The translations under genes were made by a program, and so were the position numbers. From IMG/VR virus record IMGVR_UViG_3300025154_000279, positions 1 to 34,048 of that record: a stretch of 34,048 nt of DNA; one strand, given 5' to 3'. Positions 26,781-34,048 of the stretch are shown piece after piece. Below the pieces are notes generated by a model. It saw only the letters and a program-made list of their open reading frames with translations, made no database searches and had not been told where the DNA came from. The stretch is from a virus. Within the stretch, counting starts at the first letter, position 1. Every line of letters begins with the position of its first letter.

Positions 26781-29149
26781 TGGCAATAAGAGAAGCAATA
26801 GAAAGTAGGCTTGGCATTCAGAAAAATAGATTTCAGCAAGCCAAAGAGCAGGCGGTGGGCGAAGAGGAAAATCTTTTACAGCGCAAACAACAAGCGTTAA
26901 AGGATAGATTGCAATCGCAGAACATAACCGATTCTGGCATAGCACTCAAACAACAGCAGATGCAAGAAAGTGAAGCGATTAAAGCCGTTGCCGCCCGTCG
27001 TGGACAAATTGATGTAGAGCAGCAGAGACAACAGGAGTCCTTAGAGGAAGCGGAAAGACAACGCCAATACCTCACCGGCGAGCGCGAGGCTACACAGTCG
27101 TATCAGTCCGGAGAAAACACGGCACAGCGTACCTATGGAACGCAGGAAAGAGTGGGAACGCAGGATTATCAGGCGCAGCAGAATGAGCTTGCCCGCCAGG
27201 CGCAAATTGCGGAAGCCGAAAAGGGGCGCACCTACGGATCGTCAGAAAGCCAGAAGCAGATAGAAGCTAATTTGCAGAGTCAGATAATGGGCATTAACGC
27301 TCAAAAGGACTTGAGCGCCATCGAAAAGGAAAATCAGATAGCCATTGCAAACGCGAACGCGGCCAATGATATGAAGAAGCTCGAGTCACAGCAATCATTT
27401 GCGACACAGGAGAGAACGGGAAGCGAGGCGTTCCAATCTTCGCAGAAAAAAGCCGAACTCGATGCTCAAGCCGCAGAAGCAGAAAAGGAAAGATTATTTA
27501 CAGGTGGACAGGCGGAGCAGGAGAGAAATATTCAGCAGTCACAATTCACCGCTTCATTAAGTCAAGCTAAAGAATTAGCCACTAAAGGCTATTCGATTGA
27601 AGAGAGCAAGGTAGAACTGCAGAAGTCGGGCTTAGACCAATCTCAAGCGCAGTTCGTTGCATCCCAGGCCCAAGCCAAAGAGTTGGCGGGCAGGGGCTTA
27701 GACCTTCAATCCATCGAGCTCAACCTCAAGGAGCAGGGCTTAGACAATGAGCAGGCTAGATTTGTTTCGTCACAAGCACAGGCGCTCACGTTAGCGGAAA
27801 GAGGGCTCTCGCTTGAGGATTCGAAGATCGCACTACAGAAGGCCGGCATGGACCAAGACCAGGCGCAGTTTTACTCTTCGCAAGCTCAGGCGATGACAAT
27901 TTTCGGGGCCACCAACGACAATGAAAAAACAAAGCTTGAACTGCAAAAGCAGGGATTGGACGAGCAGTCGGCACAGTTTTACGCATCCATGGCTCAGGAC
28001 AAGGCTTTAAAGGAAGCGGGCTTAAGCATTGACGAAAGGCGGCAAGCACTGGCGGAAAAGACGGGCGACAATGAACAGGCAAATTTTGTCTTACAGTTGA
28101 ATGAGCAGGTAGCGTCGCGCATGGGTACCACCGAGCTGGAGCGTGAAAAATTAGCTCAGGAAAAAACGATTGAAACTGGTCGCCTGGCGGACGCAGACAA
28201 GGGAAGGGCAACGCAAATGGCCATTACCGATGCGCAAATAAAAGCCGAATCAGATCGTCAGATAGCTGATATTCAAGCCCAAAAGGATTTAAGCGCAAGC
28301 GAAAAAGATAATGAGATAGCAAAAATAAACGCACAAGCAGCAGCTCAAATGAAACAGCTCGAAACGCAAATATCGGCGGATAAAAATAGTCAAACAGCTT
28401 CAATTGCAGCCGATTTAGATAAATTAAAAGTAAGCGGAGAATTGCAAAACGAACTACAGAACAATTCGGCGATGCTTAAGTCGCAGGAAATGACGTTACA
28501 AAACTATTTTGACACCTTGGGCGAAGAAGCAAAAAGAAAGGGAGACCTGCAGGCTTTATATTTGGCTGACAAGGTTTCTGGCGTAAAAACCGATAGCAAG
28601 ACATTTCAGGACCAGATAGACGCTATTTACACAGAGATGGGCGTTGACATCTCAAGCATGGTTGCTGATAATGCAGGATTTGATGAGGCCGCTTATCTGG
28701 CTAACAATCCCGATGTGGCAGCAGAGGTTAAAAAAGGCGGATTCAAGTCGGGCTATGACCATTATTTACAATACGGAAAAAGTGAAGGCCGTGAAGCTGG
28801 AACTAAGTCCACGGCAGCACCGGAATTTAAAGCGGCGCCAATGCTTGGCGCACCTGCCGCTACACCAGCGCCAGCACCAAAAACATTGTCACCAGCAGAA
28901 CTAACGGCTCAATTGGCAGCGCAGAGGGCGGGGGCAGCTTCTGCACAAACCTCTACAGGCGTGGCACAAGCGCCAGTAAGTAGTACAGTCTCAGCTACCG
29001 CACGGGCAAAGCTGGTACAAGAATTATCGCTTAACGCGTTTAATGGTGTTACCATAGACAGAAAAACGTTTGACACATTAACTCCGCAAGAACAGGAAGC
29101 CGTAAGAGGCGCCGGCGTTGCTGGAGCACGTAAAAGGGCAGGTATATAA
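26780..29149 (+). CDS. Large coiled-coil virion protein (ejection-type), 789 aa, with 36-aa repeats
   Basis: Residues 1-250 are Gln/Glu-rich coiled coil. Residues 256-435 contain five 36-residue repeats (F-x3-Q-A-Q-A..., L-S-L-E-D-S-K-I-x-L-Q-K, G-x-D-x-x-Q-A). A related segment, AQKDLSAxEKxNxIAxxNA, occurs twice around residues 173-200 and 495-520. Around residues 633-670, AAYLANNPDVAAEV...HYLQYGKSEGREAG matches a motif common in secreted and phage proteins. An Ala/Pro/Thr-rich linker and a helical C-terminus follow. Size, composition and place suggest an internal virion/ejection or tail-associated protein (inference). Confidence 0.75.
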   Translation: MAIREAIESRLGIQKNRFQQAKEQAVGEEENLLQRKQQALKDRLQSQNITDSGIALKQQQMQESEAIKAVAARRGQIDVEQQRQQESLEEAERQRQYLTGEREATQSYQSGENTAQRTYGTQERVGTQDYQAQQNELARQAQIAEAEKGRTYGSSESQKQIEANLQSQIMGINAQKDLSAIEKENQIAIANANAANDMKKLESQQSFATQERTGSEAFQSSQKKAELDAQAAEAEKERLFTGGQAEQERNIQQSQFTASLSQAKELATKGYSIEESKVELQKSGLDQSQAQFVASQAQAKELAGRGLDLQSIELNLKEQGLDNEQARFVSSQAQALTLAERGLSLEDSKIALQKAGMDQDQAQFYSSQAQAMTIFGATNDNEKTKLELQKQGLDEQSAQFYASMAQDKALKEAGLSIDERRQALAEKTGDNEQANFVLQLNEQVASRMGTTELEREKLAQEKTIETGRLADADKGRATQMAITDAQIKAESDRQIADIQAQKDLSASEKDNEIAKINAQAAAQMKQLETQISADKNSQTASIAADLDKLKVSGELQNELQNNSAMLKSQEMTLQNYFDTLGEEAKRKGDLQALYLADKVSGVKTDSKTFQDQIDAIYTEMGVDISSMVADNAGFDEAAYLANNPDVAAEVKKGGFKSGYDHYLQYGKSEGREAGTKSTAAPEFKAAPMLGAPAATPAPAPKTLSPAELTAQLAAQRAGAASAQTSTGVAQAPVSSTVSATARAKLVQELSLNAFNGVTIDRKTFDTLTPQEQEAVRGAGVAGARKRAGI
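27545..28084 (+). repeat. Five tandem 108-bp coding repeats
   Basis: The repeats encode residues 256-435 of the 789-aa protein. Copies begin FTASLSQAKEL, FVASQAQAKEL, FVSSQAQALTL, FYSSQAQAMTI and FYASMAQDKAL and each is 36 residues long. They are diverged at the DNA level, so they are old repeats rather than a recent slippage product. Confidence 0.8.
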
Positions 29150-29658
29150 TGAGCTTAAATTCGTTAATGAGGAAGGCTGGAAATATAGGTAAAGACTACG
29201 CTTTGCCGGCAATAGGTGGGGTAATCGGCGCGGCGCCTGGAGTGCTTACAGGAAATCCAGCTCTTGCCGTTGCTGGCGCTGGTTGGGGCGCTAAGCAGGG
29301 AGCATCAATCCAGGGTGACGTAGCGCAAGGCAGAGCTAAAGACCGCTATGAAGATAGGTCTGACAAGGCGAACAAGGCGTATGAGAGAGAGCAACGCAGG
29401 CAAGTTATTTTGAATATGCTCGGAACAAAAGCTATTCCCAGGCAGATAGAAAAACCCGAATATAACGCTCCGAACATGACCGGATATAATACTATTCAAG
29501 GGCTTGGCGAACTTGCTTTTACGCTTGGAAGTAGTAGCATGGCGGATGGTATGTTTGGCAAAACGAAGGCACCTACCTATGGAGCTGATTCAGCGAAGGC
29601 CGGATACGAAGCAAATATGGCAAACTCGAAATTCTTAACAAGAGCCGCGAGGTACTAA
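29149..29658 (+). CDS. Small virion-associated protein with glycine-rich hydrophobic N-terminus, 169 aa
   Basis: Residues about 18-52 form a Gly/Ala-rich hydrophobic stretch (LPAIGGVIGAAPGVLTGNPALAVAGAGWGAKQG, as a description of the segment), followed by a charged coiled region (KDRYEDRSDKANKAYEREQRRQV) and a soluble C-terminus. Such Gly-rich, weakly amphipathic segments occur in phage ejection or internal proteins that meet the host membrane. The start shares a base with the upstream stop (TAATG). No family is recognised. Confidence 0.65.
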   Translation: MSLNSLMRKAGNIGKDYALPAIGGVIGAAPGVLTGNPALAVAGAGWGAKQGASIQGDVAQGRAKDRYEDRSDKANKAYEREQRRQVILNMLGTKAIPRQIEKPEYNAPNMTGYNTIQGLGELAFTLGSSSMADGMFGKTKAPTYGADSAKAGYEANMANSKFLTRAARY

Positions 29659-29659
29659 G

Positions 29660-30712
29660 ATGGCAGATGATGGACAGAGATTCAGAAACATATTACCCTA
29701 CCTTGCAGTTGCAGAGACAATAGCAACCAGAGGCAAGTCTCCGGGCACAACGGCACTACAGGGAGAGCAAATTTTCCGAGACGCCGAAGAGCGCAAGAGA
29801 AAAGCGGACGAAGATCGCAAAGCAGCAGCAGCACGCGAACTGCAAATGAGGCTTGGTGAATTTCAGTTTAGTGAGGCTAAAAAAGATTCTTCGCGCAAGG
29901 ATGCTGCACGGCGTGCAATTGAGTCTTATATAAATACCGGAAACGTAAATGGCGAAAGCTTACCGCCTGAAATGATTGCTGCAGGCGCGCAGCCTGAATT
30001 TGGCTCAAAGCTTGTTGAAAGAGTTTTAGCACCAGCATCAAAACAGGAGACTCCGGCAGAGAAAAGGCAGGCCGAACAGGCAAATAGGGTCGAGATAGAA
30101 AAGCTACGACTGCAGGACAAATCCGATTCGAGACTCGAAAAGCAAACAGAAAAAGAGCAAAGAGAAGCCGAAAAGAGAGCTGAAAAAGAGCAAAGAGAAG
30201 CCGAAACTAAAAACATGCGCATCTTGGACATAGAATCAAAAATTTCAATGATTGACGATGTAAAAAATGATCCAGGACTTTCTTCGGCAACTGGATATGG
30301 GGGAACGGCTTTATTTGGTTCAGGAAGAATAGCTCTCACAAAGATTGATCAACTAAAGGATTTATTGACATTCGATTATATACAGAAACTGCAATCACAA
30401 TCTAAAACAGGAGCTACCGGCCTTGGCCCGGTATCAGAAGCCGAGTTTAAAGTGTTGAAAAGTGCTTCAAGTAGATTGCAGGACAGAATGGTTGATGATG
30501 AAGATTATGTTGACGCATTGCAAGAGGCTCAGGAGGCATTATACAATATTAAGGCGATCACAGAAAATCCAATGATAAAAAACAATGAACTTCCATTCCC
30601 AAGGAGCTATAAGCCTATGGGTAATTCATCAAGCGGTGGTCAATTATCATCAAGTAGCGGAAGAGCACCCGAAGCAAGGAAAATAGGTAGATTTGTTGTG
30701 GAGGTGGAATAA
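29660..30712 (+). CDS. Internal virion/ejection-type coiled-coil protein, 350 aa
   Basis: Residues about 40-70 and 130-185 are charged coiled coils, the second with repeated EKEQREAEKRAEKEQREAE (18 residues shown). The C-terminal third is more globular (SATGYGGTALFGSGRIALTKIDQLKDLLTFDYIQKLQSQSKTGATGLGPVSEAEFKVLKS, described as residues about 205-265). The pair SKTGATG....SEAEF...K is common in phage proteins that follow ejection genes. The order small Gly-rich protein - coiled coil - large Ala-rich protein looks like an ejection module. Its stop shares a base with the next start. Confidence 0.7.
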   Translation: MADDGQRFRNILPYLAVAETIATRGKSPGTTALQGEQIFRDAEERKRKADEDRKAAAARELQMRLGEFQFSEAKKDSSRKDAARRAIESYINTGNVNGESLPPEMIAAGAQPEFGSKLVERVLAPASKQETPAEKRQAEQANRVEIEKLRLQDKSDSRLEKQTEKEQREAEKRAEKEQREAETKNMRILDIESKISMIDDVKNDPGLSSATGYGGTALFGSGRIALTKIDQLKDLLTFDYIQKLQSQSKTGATGLGPVSEAEFKVLKSASSRLQDRMVDDEDYVDALQEAQEALYNIKAITENPMIKNNELPFPRSYKPMGNSSSGGQLSSSSGRAPEARKIGRFVVEVE

Positions 30713-32550
30713 TGCCTACATACAAAATCACATCGCCAGACGGGCGTATTTTCAGAGTAAAGGGCGACAGTCCACCCACTGAAAACGAGCTCAACGATAT
30801 TTACAGTGGCATGGCGGATAAAACGCCTTCCAGCAATGCCTCCACATCAAGTAGCATGGGAGAGCAACAGGCACCACAGCAAGAACAGCGACCCTCACGA
30901 CTGCGTGACGACGTTACTTTTCTTGGTTCTGAGCGCCTAGGAAGGCCGGCAAGCGCACTTTTCCCACGCACCGCTAAAATGGCAGCCGAAGGCAGGTCAA
31001 GTGGCCTACAGGAGTCGCTAGGGGCTGGAGCGGACGTTATGACATTGCCTTTTAGAGCCGCAGCCTCCACAATAGACCCAAAAGAAAGAGGTTTGGAAAG
31101 CGTTGCTGACATAACAGGCGAAGGAAAGGGATTTTTACAGCAACTCATAAGACCAGTTGAAACGGCTGCAAGTGTTTACACGCTACCCTTAAGTGCACCA
31201 TTGGCGGGCGCAAGGGGTGTGGCGATGCTTGGCCCTAAGATTATGGGTGCAGCGTCAAAAGCAGCTCCGTTTATCGAAAAAGTAGCTCCGGCATTGACGG
31301 CAAAAAAAACAATGGCGCTTGGTGATTTGATAGGAAGAATGGCTCCGGGAGTATCGGCAGGTGCATTAGAAGGAGTTACGGCAGGCGTTGCCCGTGAGGG
31401 TGAAGAGTACGCGGCCGGAAGAGGCGTAAGCGGTGGCAGGCTTGCTTCAAACATTGGTATTGGGGCGGCTATACCCGTTGCAGCACCAGCAATATTAAAG
31501 CCTATAAACAAGGCATTGGGAAGTGTTGCGGGCGAATTGTCCGGCGTAGGAGAGAAGACTCTGAGAAAGTGGGGTTTCGGGCTTGGCAAGGGAGCAAAAG
31601 AGATTCAAGAAGCGCAGACAGGCGCAGAGGTTAGATCTTCAATTAAAGGTTTGACTAAAAATATTGGAGAAACAATCACTGAGAAAAAAGTAGTTGATGA
31701 AGCTCTCAAAAAAACGCCAAAGCTAAGCGTTCTTCCGGCAATTCAAGAACTGCAGGCGGCAAAAAAGTCACTGATTGAAGGTAAAGAAAACCTGAGTCCT
31801 TATCGCGAGGCTATAAATAAAGATCTTGATGATGCTATTAACGAACTGAAAGACCGTGTTCCAGGAGCAAAGCAAAACAAGTTTTTTAAGCAGAACTATT
31901 CAGCTACAGCATTTAAAGATATGCGCGAGGATTTGGATAAGCGCGCTATTTTTGACATGGAAGTTTCCGGCGACGTAAAGAAGTATGTTAATGATGCAAT
32001 TATGAGAGCGCGCACCAAAATGAAACAGCAGCTCATTAATGCGGCTCCAGCAGAATATAAATCAGCAATGCAGGAATGGTCCCGCAAACTACAACTAAAG
32101 GACGACCTCAGCGAAATTATACGTTCAAACGATTTTGAAAACGACGTGGCATTGAGAAATAGAATATCGAGAAGCACGGAGGCACAAAAAGCGATTAAAG
32201 ATCTTGGTGATTTATATGGCGAAGATTTGCTTGGCAAAATTGAGTTATCGAAAATGGCCGAAGAGCTGGGCCCCGGCAGAAGGCCAACGGTATTACCAAG
32301 ACAATCAACCGGAAGATCAACGCTGGGTGTACAAACAGCAGCAGCAGTCCCAGGAGCAGCAGCAACAATCGGAACTAGCGCACTACTTGGACTACCGGCG
32401 GCAACTGTACCACTAGCCTTATCAAGCCCAATGGCGGCTTCAAAAGTATTGAGCCTGGCTGATTTGATTGAAAAAGTTGGCGTTGGAGCTGGTCGTAAGG
32501 GCAGAATACCAATAGGAATAGGAATTAGATCTCAAAATGGAGGGGGTTAA
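30712..32550 (+). CDS. Large internal/ejection-type protein, 612 aa
   Basis: The N-terminus (YKITSPDGRIFRVKGDSPPTENELNDIYS) is a short domain often fused to large phage ejection proteins. Residues about 50-250 are Ala/Gly/Pro-rich with several hydrophobic stretches, residues about 290-500 are helical with charged coiled coils (FKDMREDLDKRAIFDMEVSGDVKKYVN), and the C-terminus is again Ala/Leu-rich. No lytic transglycosylase motif was seen. It is the last gene before the tail fibre, fitting a DNA-ejection role (inference). Confidence 0.7.
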   Translation: MPTYKITSPDGRIFRVKGDSPPTENELNDIYSGMADKTPSSNASTSSSMGEQQAPQQEQRPSRLRDDVTFLGSERLGRPASALFPRTAKMAAEGRSSGLQESLGAGADVMTLPFRAAASTIDPKERGLESVADITGEGKGFLQQLIRPVETAASVYTLPLSAPLAGARGVAMLGPKIMGAASKAAPFIEKVAPALTAKKTMALGDLIGRMAPGVSAGALEGVTAGVAREGEEYAAGRGVSGGRLASNIGIGAAIPVAAPAILKPINKALGSVAGELSGVGEKTLRKWGFGLGKGAKEIQEAQTGAEVRSSIKGLTKNIGETITEKKVVDEALKKTPKLSVLPAIQELQAAKKSLIEGKENLSPYREAINKDLDDAINELKDRVPGAKQNKFFKQNYSATAFKDMREDLDKRAIFDMEVSGDVKKYVNDAIMRARTKMKQQLINAAPAEYKSAMQEWSRKLQLKDDLSEIIRSNDFENDVALRNRISRSTEAQKAIKDLGDLYGEDLLGKIELSKMAEELGPGRRPTVLPRQSTGRSTLGVQTAAAVPGAAATIGTSALLGLPAATVPLALSSPMAASKVLSLADLIEKVGVGAGRKGRIPIGIGIRSQNGGG

Positions 32551-32552
32551 TA

Positions 32553-34048
32553 ATGGCGTACGCAAGCGTTACATGGTCACTATCAAACGGCACAGTTACA
32601 GACGCAACGAAAGTTAATACAAATTTTACTGACATTGTGAACGGACTTTCAGACGGTTCAAAAAGCTTAAACATGGATTCGGCAGTTTTTGCCGGAACTT
32701 TAGCCGTAGCCGGTAATTTTACGTTAAACACGAATAAGTTTTCAGTTGTAGCTGCGAGCGGAAATACCGCCATTGCTGGCACGCTGGGCGTTACTGGAGC
32801 CGCAACGCTTTCAAGCACATTAGCGCTTACCGGTGATTTAGCGATAAATACGAACAAGTTCAGCGTGGCCGCTGCAAGTGGTAACACGCTTATCGCTGGA
32901 ACCCTGGGAGTCACCGGAGCAATAACAGGTAATTTGACCGGCAATGTTACTGGAGATGTGACGGGTAATGTGACTGGGTCATCCGGATCGTGTACTGGCC
33001 TTGCGGCAACGGCAACGGCTTTAGCGACTGCAAGAACGATAGGAGGCGTGTCCTTTGATGGTACGGCAAATATTACCGTAGCAACGGCAACAGGAGGCTT
33101 TACGGTCTCAGGTGGTAACTTAGCACTAACGACAAATAGCATTACCCTGACAGGCTCTATTGGGTCTACAGGGGCAAGGGTAGCGGCAGGCTGGTTTACA
33201 GACATTACCTGTACTAATAACATAGCAGCTAACCTTACTGGCAACGTAACAGGTAATTGTTCAGGCACAGCAGCAACTGTTACAGGTGCAGCACAGGCAG
33301 CAATAACATCAGTAGGCACACTGTCTACACTCACAGTCAGTGGAGCCATCACCGGAGCAACGGCCACAAACACCATAAACGGTGTTATAATTAATAGCGG
33401 TGCTGTTAGTGGGGTTACAACACTGGCTACAACATCTCATGCAAGCATTGGTAATTCTACTTTTCAGACTTGGGAGTCTAGTTATACATCATTAAAAGTA
33501 GGTTCAAATGCTGTTCTATACGGGTTATCTAATAATGCTGCAACATCAGTTTTATTAGGTAATAATGTTTTTATAAATGCAGCTGGTACGAACAAAAGAA
33601 TAGGGTCTGGATTTGCAACTAGACTATGGTTTAAAGGAGCCGATGGGGATATTGCTTTTCAAACAGCAACGAGTTCGGGAGCCGATACAGATATAACATT
33701 CATAACGCCACTACTTTTATCAAACACTGGTCTAGCCACCTTCGCAGGCCGTATTACAACCACAGACACCACCGAGGCCACTACTACCAGTAACGGTAGT
33801 ATTGCTGGTGCAGGGCTTAGTCTGACTAAAGCTATCTATGCAGGTGGTGATCTCACAGTGCTTGGTAGTAACGTGACACTTGCACCTGGTGGCGTTACGT
33901 TTAAATGTGATGAAGCTGGAACTGAGCCTGGTAGCCAATTTATTTTTCGTGTGGACAATGCGACTAGATTATCAATGGGCTCGGGTGCTGCTACATTTAC
34001 GATACCTGTAATAACAACGCAGTATAAATTATCAGCACTTAACACGGC
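32553..34048 (+). CDS. Tail fibre/appendage protein, N-terminal 498 codons (continues at 1)
   Basis: GGAGGGGGTTAATA precedes the ATG. The N-terminus reads MAYASVTWSLSNGTVTDATKVNTNFTDIV, the common start of phage fibre proteins that attach to the tail. A repeated module (TNKFSVxAASGNT.IAGTLGVTGA) occurs twice, followed by Gly/Asn/Thr-rich triple-helix-type repeats (GNLTGNVTGDVTGNVTG). The frame has no stop and reaches base 34048 two bases into a codon; with base 1 it continues to the TAA at 113-115. The whole protein is 536 aa. It would bind the host surface. Confidence 0.9.
   Translation, partial: MAYASVTWSLSNGTVTDATKVNTNFTDIVNGLSDGSKSLNMDSAVFAGTLAVAGNFTLNTNKFSVVAASGNTAIAGTLGVTGAATLSSTLALTGDLAINTNKFSVAAASGNTLIAGTLGVTGAITGNLTGNVTGDVTGNVTGSSGSCTGLAATATALATARTIGGVSFDGTANITVATATGGFTVSGGNLALTTNSITLTGSIGSTGARVAAGWFTDITCTNNIAANLTGNVTGNCSGTAATVTGAAQAAITSVGTLSTLTVSGAITGATATNTINGVIINSGAVSGVTTLATTSHASIGNSTFQTWESSYTSLKVGSNAVLYGLSNNAATSVLLGNNVFINAAGTNKRIGSGFATRLWFKGADGDIAFQTATSSGADTDITFITPLLLSNTGLATFAGRITTTDTTEATTTSNGSIAGAGLSLTKAIYAGGDLTVLGSNVTLAPGGVTFKCDEAGTEPGSQFIFRVDNATRLSMGSGAATFTIPVITTQYKLSALNT

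Overview
The window looks like one complete, circularly permuted tailed-phage genome (Caudoviricetes) of 34,048 bp, opened inside its tail-fibre gene. The gene beginning at 32553 runs off the right edge in frame. Its missing C-terminus is the open frame at positions 2-112, and the two edges join without a frame break to give a protein of 536 aa. No integrase, DNA polymerase, primase or helicase is recognisable, and no tRNA was seen. The host cannot be named from the sequence; good Shine-Dalgarno sites and attC-like cassettes fit a bacterium.

Layout. (1) A rightward late arm runs from 14.77 kb through the junction to 2.2 kb: small-terminase candidate, TerL, portal, scaffold, major capsid protein, decoration protein, a DUF115-like enzyme, head-tail and tail proteins, three probable internal/ejection proteins, tail fibre, then a small terminal block with a membrane protein, DUF1353, DUF5675 and a probable virion protein. 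(2) A leftward early arm runs from 14.19 to 2.20 kb: about 33 mostly tiny genes, many chained by ATGA or TAATG overlaps. It includes a recombination module (RecA-like/Sak4-type ATPase plus an Exo8/Cas4-like nuclease), RtcB RNA ligase, VRR-NUC, two HNH proteins, two DUF3850/ASCH proteins, two small HTH-like proteins and an immunity-like protein with a Ser/Ala minisatellite. (3) A divergent control region (14.19-14.77 kb) holds two mirror-image sigma70-like promoters and about 360 bp dense in inverted repeats, probably a structured leader or non-coding RNA of the late operon.

The most striking feature lies at 4.33-5.89 kb. Four consecutive leftward ORFs are separated by attC-like palindromic sites with RYYYAAC/GTTRRRY-type ends, and each ORF is bounded by its own matching inverted core, as expected for integron gene cassettes. 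No integron integrase is present, so this resembles a CALIN-type array carried by a phage. One cassette encodes a probable Acb2/Tad1-family cyclic-nucleotide sponge (anti-CBASS/anti-Thoeris), another an HNH endonuclease.

Other notable elements are an antisense gene between portal and scaffold with its own promoter and palindromic operators (19.59-19.97 kb), a probable -1 frameshift gene at 6.17-6.38 kb, a hairpin that would hide a ribosome-binding site at 3.89 kb, and a displaced inverted copy of the early-operon leader at 3.5 kb. Family names come from motif recognition only; no database search was possible.
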